The notes: generated by a model from the letters alone, not told the origin. Counted from the stretch's first letter, positions 8,031-16,350 are shown. The stretch is 64,000 nt of DNA from Caminibacter pacificus (GCF_003752135.1 NZ_RJVK01000002.1:248001-312000), one strand, 5' to 3'. Made by a program: numbers and translations.

Positions 8031-8382
8031 TTAATTTTTTAGTGATTGTATCATATTAATAATCATTTTTTTGAGACCTTTTATTTTAAAAAGCAATTTT
8101 TCAGTCTCAAAAACAAAATTTAACCTTTGCGCAATCAATATTTGAGTTTCAAGTTCACTAAGAGAGCCTAAAGAAATATATAAAAATGTTAATAAATTCT
8201 TTTGTTGTTTGTCGAGCAGCACCTTCAGCTATGTTACTCGGTACTGAAACTGCCGCTCTTTTCATTTGAGATGTTAAAGCAAATATTTCATTTTTAGGAA
8301 AAGAAGAAGTCATTTTATAAATATCTTCTGCCAAATCCATAGAAATTTTCCATATTTTTAAATCCATATGACTTTTAATCAA
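8031..8382 (-). pseudogene. Four-helix-bundle (23S rRNA IVS-type) protein, frameshifted
   Basis: Two overlapping frames together give one protein of the S23/intervening-sequence four-helix-bundle family. The first frame (8382 down to about 8185) has LKIWKISMDLAEDIY and the hallmark VPSNIAEGAARQT; the second (about 8185 down to 8031) has FLYISLGSLSELETQ and ends in MIQSLKN. The frame changes at an A plus T5 stretch around 8182-8190, consistent with a one-base insertion or two-base loss. The TTG start at 8382 has AAAAGGAA upstream. The gene is flanked by GTGA-rich inverted repeats and lies between the RluA-family gene and ffh. A sequencing error in the T-run is the alternative to true decay. 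Confidence 0.75.
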
Positions 8383-8404
8383 ATTATTCCTTTTATTACC
8401 TTAC

Positions 8405-8448
8405 AATTTCACCATTTTCACTATTTCACCACTTTCACTATTTCACTT
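8405..8448. repeat. Right GTGAAA tandem repeat array
   Basis: Read on the minus strand this has a 17-bp unit GTGAAATAGTGAAAGTG followed by a second copy that differs at one base, then GTGAAATTG. One TGA of the array serves as the stop codon of the pseudouridine synthase gene, so the repeat abuts or has replaced the original gene end. Confidence 0.65.
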
Positions 8449-9204
8449 CTTCTTTTTCCTCGTATTATCCCTCTGCTCTTGCATTTTAAAGTCTCTCGGT
8501 TCAGGTGATTCGAATTCATAATCGAAAATTTTAAATTTATGATGATGAAGCATTACTCTTTTATAAGGTTCTCCGCCGTATTTCTCATCACCTATAATAG
8601 GATGATCGATCGCTTTTAAATGAGCTCTGATTTGATGAGTTTTTCCGGTGTGAATAATCGCTTTTATTTTCGATTTCGTTCTAAAAGCCAAAATAGGCTC
8701 GATTTCAGTTACTGCATCTTCTCCGTCTGCACTAACTTTTGCAAAAGCTCCGCTTTTGGTTTTTATAACCTTAATAGGTAAATCGATAGTTTCAGGTTCC
8801 GCTACTATTCCTTTTACCCAAGCAAGATACTCTTTATAAACGTTTTGTTTTTTAAATTCTTCAATCGCTTTTTTCCTAAAATCTTCGTTTTTCGTCAAAA
8901 CCAAAATACCGCTTGTTTCTTTATCCAGTCTATGCAAAAGAGGATATTTGAATTTTTTGCTGATTTCCTCACTCGTAATATAAGAAGGTTTGTCAACAAC
9001 CAAAATATTTTCATCTTCAAAGATTTTTTTAGCTTCGGGAACTTTTTCGATTTTAAATCTCGTATTGACAGGCAAAAGACCTCTTGCAATTTTTATTTTT
9101 CTGTCATGAGTATAAACCAAACCTCGATCTATTAAATCTTTTGCCGCTCTGTTTGATATACCTTCTTGCTTAGCAAGTAAGATATACGCTTTTTCTTTCT
9201 TCAA
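8443..9204 (-). CDS. RluA-family 23S rRNA/tRNA pseudouridine synthase
   Basis: Converts uridine to pseudouridine in rRNA or tRNA. Residues 1-50 look like a small S4-type RNA-binding domain, and the catalytic core has LLHRLDKETSGILVLTK near residues 90-106 with the catalytic Asp. Later the family motif HTGKTHQIRAHL is near 188-199. 253 aa. The TTG start has AAAGGATAACAA upstream. The C-terminus ends in a Lys run and the stop codon comes from the GTGAAA repeat. The target base cannot be assigned. Confidence 0.88.
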   Translation of the reverse strand: MKKEKAYILLAKQEGISNRAAKDLIDRGLVYTHDRKIKIARGLLPVNTRFKIEKVPEAKKIFEDENILVVDKPSYITSEEISKKFKYPLLHRLDKETSGILVLTKNEDFRKKAIEEFKKQNVYKEYLAWVKGIVAEPETIDLPIKVIKTKSGAFAKVSADGEDAVTEIEPILAFRTKSKIKAIIHTGKTHQIRAHLKAIDHPIIGDEKYGGEPYKRVMLHHHKFKIFDYEFESPEPRDFKMQEQRDNTRKKKK

Positions 9205-9225
9205 TTGTTATCCTTTTTTATAAAA

Positions 9226-9231
9226 ATTATA
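9226..9231 (-). promoter_or_regulatory. -10 box for the pseudouridine synthase gene
   Basis: TATAAT on the minus strand 22 nt upstream of the TTG start. Confidence 0.45.
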
Positions 9232-9338
9232 TCATATTAAGGTAAATAATAAGTTTTTATTAAAATTTTATGAAATTTGTCATAATTTTTTCTTATATTA
9301 AGCAAACTTTAAGTTTTAAAGAGTTATCATACTTTTGA

Positions 9339-9360
9339 TGAATGAATAAAAGTTCATTCA
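9339..9360 (+). promoter_or_regulatory. Palindrome ahead of the first small secreted protein gene
   Basis: TGAATGAA, six spacer bases, TTCATTCA: perfect 8-bp arms ending 2 nt before the GAGGGAGAG ribosome site. It could be a regulator-binding palindrome or a 5'-UTR hairpin that affects translation. It has no T-run. Confidence 0.45.
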
Positions 9361-9374
9361 CGAGGGAGAGAACA

Positions 9375-9716
9375 TTGAAAACCGAAAGATTTATCTTTAT
9401 TTTACTATTCTGTTGTTCAGTTAACTTGCATGCTATTTCTCCTTATGTAAAGGGATACAGACTTTACATAAGGTACGTTAAACATATCCCAAAATATGGG
9501 ATAAAAGCACCCGAACTATTGAAAAAATTACACATTCGTTCATCGCAACAGTTACATCAATTGATTCAAAGCGGTAAAATTGTAGAAGAAGTTGCCAAAT
9601 TCAATCCAAATGCTGCTAAAGGTATTGAAAAGATTCTCAAAAAAGGTAAAGAAAAAGAGCTGGAAGTCTTCCTAAACGAAGTAATGAAGGGAAGAATTCC
9701 ACTAGGGTGCAATTAA
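9375..9716 (+). CDS. Small secreted protein, paralogue 1, single penultimate Cys
   Basis: 113-aa protein with a signal peptide (positive start, then FIFILLFCCSVNLHA) and a basic, helical mature part of about 93 residues. The mature part has one cysteine only, the penultimate residue in RIPLGCN. The next gene encodes a clear paralogue with the same layout: a Y-rich start (GYRLYIRYVK against GFKYYSKFIK), IKAPE/IKAPK, KKGK before a helix, and the C-terminal (G)K/RIPxGC. No CxxCH haem motif. The TTG at 9375 is preferred for its GGGAGAG site. It may be a distant relative of small epsilonproteobacterial secreted or cytochrome-like proteins that end in a Pro-x-Cys tail (from memory, unchecked). Function unknown. 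Confidence 0.75.
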   Translation: MKTERFIFILLFCCSVNLHAISPYVKGYRLYIRYVKHIPKYGIKAPELLKKLHIRSSQQLHQLIQSGKIVEEVAKFNPNAAKGIEKILKKGKEKELEVFLNEVMKGRIPLGCN

Positions 9717-9727
9717 ATTTTTCTTAT

Positions 9728-9761
9728 TTTAAGGAAACTTTAAGGAAAAAAGGACTATAAT
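9728..9761 (+). promoter_or_regulatory. 11-bp direct repeats and -10 box before paralogue 2
   Basis: TTTAAGGAAAC followed directly by TTTAAGGAAAA (9728-9749), then TATAAT at 9756-9761. Adjacent 11-bp direct repeats, one helical turn apart, are the usual form of OmpR/PhoB-type operators. A related copy (TTAAGCAAACTTTAAG, about 9299-9314) precedes paralogue 1, and an exact tandem pair lies before rbfA. Confidence 0.5.
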
Positions 9762-9793
9762 TGAAGCTTGAAAACAAAAATAAAGGAGTTAGC

Positions 9794-10141
9794 ATGAAAT
9801 TTGCAAAATTACTATTAGCTGGAGCTATCGCAACTGGACTTACTGTATCAGTAGCAATGGCAGATTACAACGTAGGATTCAAATACTACTCAAAATTCAT
9901 TAAAAGAAAAGCACACATTAAAGCACCAAAATTCGTACAAGCGCTTGGAGTACAAACTGTTGATCAACTAAAAGCGCTATTCAAAGACAACGGAAAACCT
10001 CTAATCGAAAAATTAAAAGCAAAAGGGCTTGACAAAGCTGCAGCTGGTGTAGAAAAAATCATCAAAAAAGGAAAACTTAAAGACCTAGAAGATTTCCTTG
10101 TAGGTATTATGGAAGGAAAAATCCCAGCAGGATGTTCATAA
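9794..10141 (+). CDS. Small secreted protein, paralogue 2, single penultimate Cys
   Basis: 115 aa. The start is the ATG at 9794 with AAAGGAG 6 nt upstream. The signal peptide ends at about VSVAMA-DYN (residues 18-24). The Lys-rich helical mature chain contains a single Cys, again penultimate, in KIPAGCS. It lies 77 nt after its paralogue and 63 nt before the porin gene, and probably shares a transcript with the porin, since no promoter is visible between them. The placement, just before the porin and the Mo reductase, suggests a periplasmic role in sulfur handling; this is inference from context and from the exposed terminal thiol. Confidence 0.8.
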   Translation: MKFAKLLLAGAIATGLTVSVAMADYNVGFKYYSKFIKRKAHIKAPKFVQALGVQTVDQLKALFKDNGKPLIEKLKAKGLDKAAAGVEKIIKKGKLKDLEDFLVGIMEGKIPAGCS

Positions 10142-10204
10142 TATCTTCTCTCCCTCTTTCTTTTTTTTAATCAACAACAAAAAAATAAAACACAAGGAGC
10201 TAAA

Positions 10205-11602
10205 ATGAAAAAGTTAATTATCTCTGCATTGGCAGTAGGAGCATTATTCGCACAAACTGACAACGCTTCACTTGAAAAGCAAATTAAAGAATTAAAAGCT
10301 AAACTTGCTCAAGTAGAGCAAATGGCTATCCAAAACCAAAAAAAAGTTAATCCTATTGCGGCAAACAATCATATCTATTTCAGCTATGATTTAAGAACAA
10401 CTTACGATTTCATCGAATATAAAATGAACAAAGCTGCAAATGATGATAAACTTACAAATAACATTTTCACTAACAGAGTAACATTAACAGGTGTTGCAAA
10501 ACCTGCAGAAAACCTAAAAGCTACATTAAAACTTGAAGCAAACGCAATTTTCGGTATGAATAGCGAGCTTCAATATTCTCAATTCAACAACATTTCATGG
10601 GTGGCAAACGAAACACCTGATGATTTAAATATCAGAATTAAACAAGCATTCTTTAACTATCATTTCGGACCTGACAACGGTTTAATGTTTAGTGCGGGTA
10701 GAAGACCAGCAACAGGCGGATTCCCTGCAAACTTAAGAAACAACGACGCACCTGCAAGTCCATTGGCACACTTAATTAATATGGAATTCGACGGATTCAG
10801 TTTTGAAATTTCAAATACTATTTTCTCAAATATGTCTGATAAATTCAGCGACTGGGGAACATGGTTGAAATTCTGTGCTGGTAGAGGTTATTCTAGCTCA
10901 AAAGGAAAATGGCCAGCAGACGGAAGCCCAGCATATTCAAAAGACAACTTAGGAATTACTGATTTCGCAGGATTTATTTTAGTACCTTATGACGACGGTC
11001 AATATTCATTATGGATGGAAAACGTTTGGGCATGGAATCTTAAAGGTTACATCGATACAAACGGAGACCACATTCCTGACACAATGAAAGACGTTGGGGA
11101 TTACTATGGTCTAGACGTAACATTCAGAGCTTACGGAATCGGTGAAGATTTGGGTGATTTCTTCGATAATACTACTGCATTCGTTTCATTCGCACTATCT
11201 CAAACAAAACCTTACAGCGGTGAAAGAATGTTAGGTACTACTGACAATAAAGTTGGTACATCATGGTGGATCGGGGCACAAATGCCTGGATTTAAAGAAG
11301 TTGACAACTGGGGATTCAACTACGTACACGGAAGCAAATACTGGAGAAGTATGACTTACGGAGAAGATACTCTTATCGGAAGTATCGCAGCAGTTAGAGG
11401 TAATGCATATGAAGTTTACTATAATCACCAAATCCAACCTCATTTAACAACTGGATTAAGATTAACTTATGTTGATTATAAATATACAGGAAGCGACGCG
11501 TTCTTCGGTGACGCTGGTACACCTGTTGACGTTGACAAAGCTCCGTTCCCTGCTGCTGATAAAGCTTATGACTTAAGAGCTTATATCAGATATAACTTCT
11601 AA
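10205..11602 (+). CDS. Outer-membrane porin-like protein (epsilon type)
   Basis: 465 aa with signal peptide (KKLIISALAVGALFAQ), then a short coiled-coil segment (about residues 22-45, EKQIKELKAKLAQVEQ), then a long beta-rich domain with many Asp/Gly/aromatic turns, ending in IRYNF with the terminal Phe expected for BamA-dependent insertion. This fits the DUF3373-type porins of Campylobacterota (family from memory). A second member of the same design lies at 61971-63296. ACAAGGAGCTAAA precedes the ATG. It probably gives substrates access to the periplasmic reductase encoded next. Confidence 0.82.
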   Translation: MKKLIISALAVGALFAQTDNASLEKQIKELKAKLAQVEQMAIQNQKKVNPIAANNHIYFSYDLRTTYDFIEYKMNKAANDDKLTNNIFTNRVTLTGVAKPAENLKATLKLEANAIFGMNSELQYSQFNNISWVANETPDDLNIRIKQAFFNYHFGPDNGLMFSAGRRPATGGFPANLRNNDAPASPLAHLINMEFDGFSFEISNTIFSNMSDKFSDWGTWLKFCAGRGYSSSKGKWPADGSPAYSKDNLGITDFAGFILVPYDDGQYSLWMENVWAWNLKGYIDTNGDHIPDTMKDVGDYYGLDVTFRAYGIGEDLGDFFDNTTAFVSFALSQTKPYSGERMLGTTDNKVGTSWWIGAQMPGFKEVDNWGFNYVHGSKYWRSMTYGEDTLIGSIAAVRGNAYEVYYNHQIQPHLTTGLRLTYVDYKYTGSDAFFGDAGTPVDVDKAPFPAADKAYDLRAYIRYNF

Positions 11603-11607
11603 TTATT

Positions 11608-11630
11608 TCAAGCCTTTTGGCTTGATTTTT
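11608..11630 (+). terminator. Rho-independent terminator after the porin
   Basis: Perfect 7-bp stem TCAAGCC / GGCTTGA with a TTTT loop, followed by TTTTT, starting 6 nt after the porin stop. Confidence 0.88.
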
Positions 11631-11643
11631 AACATTGATTTAA

Positions 11644-11649
11644 TATAAT
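11644..11649 (+). promoter_or_regulatory. -10 box for the psrABC-like operon
   Basis: TATAAT 30 nt before the ATG at 11679, just behind the porin terminator, so the reductase operon has its own promoter. Confidence 0.5.
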
Positions 11650-11678
11650 AAACTTGGAAAAACTAAAAAGGAGAGTAG

Positions 11679-14333
11679 ATGTCTGAAATTATTGACTTAA
11701 AAAGAAGAAGTTTCCTAAAAGGTTCGGCAGCTGCTGCTGGAGGTGTGGCATTAGCATCTACTTCTTCATTCGCACTTAGTGCTTATGAAGATGCCGAAAA
11801 TGCAAAACAACTAAAAGAAGATCAAATCAAAAACGCAAAATATACTCCGACTTTCTGTGGTATGTGCGTTAACATGTGTGGTTTCATCGCAAGAAACGTC
11901 GATGGAAAAATCACAAAATTAGACCCTAACCCTCTATTTACGAAAAGTAGAAGCTTTGCGTGTGCGAGGGGTAATGCCGGTATCGCAGCCGCATATGACC
12001 CTGACAGATTAAAAGCTCCTATGATTAGAGTTGGAAAAAGAGGAGAAGGTAAATTCAAAGAAGTTTCTTGGGAAGAAGCTTACGAATACATTAGACAAAA
12101 ATTGGTAAAAATTCTTGATGAAGAAAAAGACAACAGAAGTACAATCGCATTCGGTGCGGGTGCGGGTGCTGAAGAGCCGTTATTTGCAACTTTCGCTAAC
12201 GGTATCGGAAGTAACAACTTCGTAGACCACTTTACAACATGTTTCGCTCCTGCATTCTTAGCAAACAAACTAACTTACGGAAGCTGGGGAAGTGCGGATT
12301 TTGAAAAATCAAAATACGTACTAATGCTCGGAGCAAACAGAGCCGAAGCTATCGTTACACCTGATACGCTCGATTTATTCAGAAACACTCATAAAAGAGG
12401 TACTAAAATCGTTTATATCGACGTAAGATATACAAACACTGCGGCACAAGCGGATGAATTTATCCCTATCAAACCTGGTACGGATTTAGCTTTAATGCTT
12501 GCAATGATTCACGAAACTATTAATAAAGGTTATCACAAAACACCTTATAAAGCAGACTATCTTGCAAAATATGCCGACGGTCTTGCAGAGCTTGAAGACT
12601 ACTTCACAAACGGTGAAGGAGCAAAATATACACCTGAATGGGCGGCAAAAATCACTGAAATTCCTGCCGATACAATCAGAAGACTTACAAAAGAATTCAG
12701 CGACGCAGCGGAAAAATACGAAGGTGCTGCAAACTGTTATAGAAGTAGAAAATCAACATGGTATTATCAAGACTTCGAATTCAGAAGAGCTCAAGCAATC
12801 TTCAATGCACTTCACGGATGTGTAAACAGACCTGGGGGAGTATTATTAAATAGAGGTCTTAAAGCTGAAAAATACGAATATGAAGATTTCCCTATTTATG
12901 ACAATGCAAAACCAAGAATCGACCTTGCTCTTAAACCAAAAGACGCATGGCCTTTAATGAACCCTGGAAAAGGAAGCTGGCAAGTATTCAGAAACACAGT
13001 AAGAGATATCAATAAAAAATGGAAAAACGGAGAAAAACTACCTGAAGGTGCATATCCTGTAAGAGGAATGTTTATTTATAGAGAAAACCCTATCCAATCA
13101 GTACCGGGTAGAGAAGAAACTGAAAAAATGTTCGATACTATGGACTTAGTGGTAGTTATCGACATTCTACCAAACGATACGGCGATGTATGCGGACGTAA
13201 TCTTACCTGATACGGTTTATCTTGAAAGAACATCACCTCTAAAATCATTCGGTACTCTTAGAGAACCTATGATCGGTGCAAGATGGGCGACAAGCAAACC
13301 TTTATACAAAACAAAACCTCTTTATAACATTTTAAAAGAGCTTAGCGAAAAAATCGAAAAAGATTTAGCCGCAATTACATTCAAATATACTTGGGATGCA
13401 GACGATTTAGGAGCAGAACTTCCAAAAGATTTCAATTTGGCTAAATACTTAACTGACGATTTTGAAATTGACGAAGCAAAATTAAAAGCTGATATTAAAG
13501 ATCCTAAGTTAATTAAAGCAATCTTAGAACATGCAAGTGAAGACGACCTAGATATCGGTTCATTCAAATTAAGTGCGGCATACGAAAAAACTCCTGAAGA
13601 ATTCAACGAAGAAGTAATGAAAGAACTTTACGGAGACAAAGCTGCTGAAATATTAAAAGAATACGGAGTTTATTGGCCTGGAATCGAAAAAGCTATCGAA
13701 GAAGCTATCGACGAACACCTTAAAACGTTCAAAAAAGATTATCCTGGCAAAAATACGGCAATGTACGAACTTTACAAAAAATACTGTACTCTTCCGAAAG
13801 ACTACTGTATCGTTCCTAAAAAAGGAAAATTCATTAAATTCTCGCTCAAAAACATTGCGGGACAAAAATTCGTTAACCCTATTACAGGTCAAGAAGAACA
13901 AGTTACAGATTTACCTGTATGGCGTGACAGTATGTTCGAAGAACCTAAAAACAATCAAGTAAGACTTGTAATCGGAAGACACGGTTACTTTACTCAAAGT
14001 TCTCATCCGAACAACTATCTACTACTTGACTTGATGAATTACAACTATATTTGGATTAATCAAGACCTTGCAAACGAAATGGGATTAAAATTCAAAGACG
14101 AAGTAGAACTTGTAAATAGACAAGGAAAAACTGTTAGAGGAAAAGTTTATCCTACTAAGAGAATTAGAAAAGACACTATTTTCGTAGCAACTGGACTTGG
14201 AAGTCAATCAAAACTATTTACACTTGGATATGACAACGGTATTTCACAAGCTCAAATTGCAGAAGACAGAATCGATCCGTTTATCGGAGCTGCAAGTATG
14301 AACGAAACATTTGTAACAATAAGAAAGGTGTAA
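11679..14333 (+). CDS. psrA: Molybdopterin oxidoreductase, polysulfide/thiosulfate reductase-like catalytic subunit
   Basis: Periplasmic catalytic subunit exported by Tat: RRSFLKG at residues 9-15. It binds an N-terminal [4Fe-4S] cluster through C60, C63, C67 and C95, and C188 in HFTTCFAP is placed where the Mo-ligating cysteine occurs in PsrA/PhsA/TtrA-type enzymes. The C-terminal dinucleotide-binding domain is intact (RLVIGRHGYFTQSSHPNN). It is 884 aa, roughly 120 residues longer than Wolinella PsrA or Salmonella PhsA as I recall them; a charged Lys/Glu/Asp-rich stretch at about residues 550-715 likely accounts for this. AAGGAGAGTAG precedes the ATG. Followed after 3 nt by the FeS subunit. 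Polysulfide, sulfur or thiosulfate is the probable acceptor; arsenate or tetrathionate cannot be excluded. Confidence 0.82.
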   Translation: MSEIIDLKRRSFLKGSAAAAGGVALASTSSFALSAYEDAENAKQLKEDQIKNAKYTPTFCGMCVNMCGFIARNVDGKITKLDPNPLFTKSRSFACARGNAGIAAAYDPDRLKAPMIRVGKRGEGKFKEVSWEEAYEYIRQKLVKILDEEKDNRSTIAFGAGAGAEEPLFATFANGIGSNNFVDHFTTCFAPAFLANKLTYGSWGSADFEKSKYVLMLGANRAEAIVTPDTLDLFRNTHKRGTKIVYIDVRYTNTAAQADEFIPIKPGTDLALMLAMIHETINKGYHKTPYKADYLAKYADGLAELEDYFTNGEGAKYTPEWAAKITEIPADTIRRLTKEFSDAAEKYEGAANCYRSRKSTWYYQDFEFRRAQAIFNALHGCVNRPGGVLLNRGLKAEKYEYEDFPIYDNAKPRIDLALKPKDAWPLMNPGKGSWQVFRNTVRDINKKWKNGEKLPEGAYPVRGMFIYRENPIQSVPGREETEKMFDTMDLVVVIDILPNDTAMYADVILPDTVYLERTSPLKSFGTLREPMIGARWATSKPLYKTKPLYNILKELSEKIEKDLAAITFKYTWDADDLGAELPKDFNLAKYLTDDFEIDEAKLKADIKDPKLIKAILEHASEDDLDIGSFKLSAAYEKTPEEFNEEVMKELYGDKAAEILKEYGVYWPGIEKAIEEAIDEHLKTFKKDYPGKNTAMYELYKKYCTLPKDYCIVPKKGKFIKFSLKNIAGQKFVNPITGQEEQVTDLPVWRDSMFEEPKNNQVRLVIGRHGYFTQSSHPNNYLLLDLMNYNYIWINQDLANEMGLKFKDEVELVNRQGKTVRGKVYPTKRIRKDTIFVATGLGSQSKLFTLGYDNGISQAQIAEDRIDPFIGAASMNETFVTIRKV

Positions 14334-14336
14334 GCC

Positions 14337-15008
14337 ATGGCAAACTATGCAATAGCACTTGAATATCAAAACTGTATCGACTGTAGAGCATGCGAAGTTG
14401 CGTGTAAAGACGAAAACGGAGTAATGCTCGGTGCGGATAAACAAAGAATTTGGGTAGGTGTTGTCGAAGGTGGAAACACACTTGCTGACGTTTTCCTAAA
14501 CTTTTATCCGAGTCAATGTAACCACTGTGAAGACGCTCCGTGTGTTACGGTATGTCCGACAGGAGCTTCACATTTTGTTGAAGGCGGAATCGTAAAAGTT
14601 GATTATGATATGTGTATTATCTGTAAGGGATGTATGGAAGCGTGTCCTTACGATGCAAGATTCGTAGACGAAACAAGACACGCGGTAGATAAATGTACAT
14701 TCTGTGACGGAAGAATTCAAGAATACGGAACGACTGCATGTAGTGCGACATGTCCTACAAAAGTTAGAACGTTCGGTGACTTGGAAGACGAAAATTCCGA
14801 TATCGTAAAACTACTTAAAAATAGAAAATTCTTCGTACTTAAAGAAGACGAAGGTACGTTACCTAAACTATTCTATCTCGTACCGGAAGATGAAGAGTTC
14901 GCAAGAAGAACTATCGGTGAAGGTATTAAATTCCATACATGGGATGAAATCAAATCAACATATGAAGCAGCTGCTCAGGCTAAAAAACCTGAGTGGAAAA
15001 AAGCGTAA
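14337..15008 (+). CDS. psrB: Four-cluster ferredoxin-type electron-transfer subunit (PsrB-like)
   Basis: 223 aa, transfers electrons between the membrane subunit and the Mo subunit. Four cysteine sets for [4Fe-4S] clusters are visible: CxxCxxCxxxC near residues 13-23, CNHCxxxPCxxxC near 61-73, CIICKGCMEAC near 92-102, and CTFC...CSATC near 119-142. No signal sequence, so it is carried out with the Tat-exported partner. Start ATG at 14337, three bases after the psrA stop codon. Confidence 0.9.
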   Translation: MANYAIALEYQNCIDCRACEVACKDENGVMLGADKQRIWVGVVEGGNTLADVFLNFYPSQCNHCEDAPCVTVCPTGASHFVEGGIVKVDYDMCIICKGCMEACPYDARFVDETRHAVDKCTFCDGRIQEYGTTACSATCPTKVRTFGDLEDENSDIVKLLKNRKFFVLKEDEGTLPKLFYLVPEDEEFARRTIGEGIKFHTWDEIKSTYEAAAQAKKPEWKKA

Positions 15009-15017
15009 GGAGCTACT

Positions 15018-16319
15018 ATGGCTGAATATACTCAATGCTGCGGGCTAAATATTAAAAAAGTTAGCCTTGGAGAACTTTTATTTAATAAAACTATGCTTGT
15101 TGCTTATATTCTTTTAGCAATAGGTTTGGTAGGATGGTATGAAGTATTCTATTTAAGATGGGCTCATCATTTCGTTAACAATGCGGACGTAATTGCAGCT
15201 GCAGGCGGTAGCAGCGAACATCTTAAGGCGATTGCGGAAGCTTTAAAAGAACAAATTTTTAATTTAAGAGAAGTTGAAGAAGTAAATAAATCAAACCCTT
15301 GGGGTGTATTTGTTACTCAATACGTATATCTACTTTACGGTGGTAGTGCACTTATTTTCTTAACTGCGCTTGCAGAACTTTTCCATGCTAAAATAGCTCC
15401 GAAAGTTGCAGCGGCACTAATGACTTTCGGTATTGCAATGGTATTTGGCGGATTGACATCAATCTTTACTGACTTAGCAAACCAATTAAACATCTATTGG
15501 ATGATGATTAACCCTCAACCACAAAGCGGTATGTGGTTAATGTTGCCTCTTTACGGTGTATATATTCCGTTTACATTTATTGAAATTTATTTCTTAATCA
15601 CAAACAAAAGAGATTTAGCAAGAAAACTTGCAGGTATTTTAGTAATTCTCGGTATTATTATCGACCTAATCGAATTCTATATCCAAGGTCTTTTATTCAA
15701 CCTTAACACACCAAGACATTTATGGACTGACATTCCGTTGTTATGGTTATATTTCCTTGTAACAGGTGCTCTAACAGGAATTGCAGGAGCAATCGTTTTC
15801 GCATTCTTAGGACTTAAAAACAAACCTTACTTCGAAGATATGATTAAAACTGCGGCAACTGCGGGTGTTGTACTTACAGCTCTTGCAGCACTTTACGAAG
15901 TAATCAACTTCATGACAGTTGATCCTAAATGGATGAAACTTATCATGAGCGGAAGTCCTATTAGCTGGATGTATTGGGGATGGATCATACTTGGAATCGC
16001 TATTCCTTTCGTATTATTCTTAACAAGAAAACCTGGAGCCGTATTATTAGGCGGTATTTCAGCACTAATCGGTACTTTTTTAATGAGACAAGCATTTATT
16101 TACGGTGGTAACATCGTTCCGATGACTGACAGATTCGGTATGGGACCTGAAGCTACAGGAATTTACGACTTAGATGCCGTAACACCATGGGCTTATATCG
16201 CTCCTCATACTATGGAATGGATGGTTATTATCGGATGTTTAGGACTTGGTATTGCTATTTACTCAATCCTTGATTCTCTATTTGACGTAAGAAACGTAAA
16301 CGACAACGTAGAACACTAA
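15018..16319 (+). CDS. psrC: NrfD/PsrC-type quinone-interacting membrane subunit
   Basis: 433 aa with about nine or ten hydrophobic segments; anchors the complex and exchanges electrons with menaquinol. The first membrane helix (about residues 24-44) is followed by a long loop with HHFVNNAD and an acidic helix, then a regular series of membrane spans. It is longer than Wolinella PsrC (about 317 aa), nearer to the long NrfD-type subunits. AAGGAGCTACT precedes the ATG. A terminator follows the stop. Confidence 0.85.
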   Translation: MAEYTQCCGLNIKKVSLGELLFNKTMLVAYILLAIGLVGWYEVFYLRWAHHFVNNADVIAAAGGSSEHLKAIAEALKEQIFNLREVEEVNKSNPWGVFVTQYVYLLYGGSALIFLTALAELFHAKIAPKVAAALMTFGIAMVFGGLTSIFTDLANQLNIYWMMINPQPQSGMWLMLPLYGVYIPFTFIEIYFLITNKRDLARKLAGILVILGIIIDLIEFYIQGLLFNLNTPRHLWTDIPLLWLYFLVTGALTGIAGAIVFAFLGLKNKPYFEDMIKTAATAGVVLTALAALYEVINFMTVDPKWMKLIMSGSPISWMYWGWIILGIAIPFVLFLTRKPGAVLLGGISALIGTFLMRQAFIYGGNIVPMTDRFGMGPEATGIYDLDAVTPWAYIAPHTMEWMVIIGCLGLGIAIYSILDSLFDVRNVNDNVEH

Positions 16320-16350
16320 TCCCTTTTGGGATTTTCCCTCTTTTTTTAAT
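16317..16350 (+). terminator. Terminator after psrC
   Basis: AATCCC, TTTT loop, GGGATT stem (16318-16333) overlapping the psrC stop codon, then a T-rich tail with seven consecutive T. Confidence 0.75.

Noticed and set aside
8031-8382. A true 23S rRNA intervening sequence
   Set aside because: No rRNA sequence on either side; both neighbours are intact protein genes.
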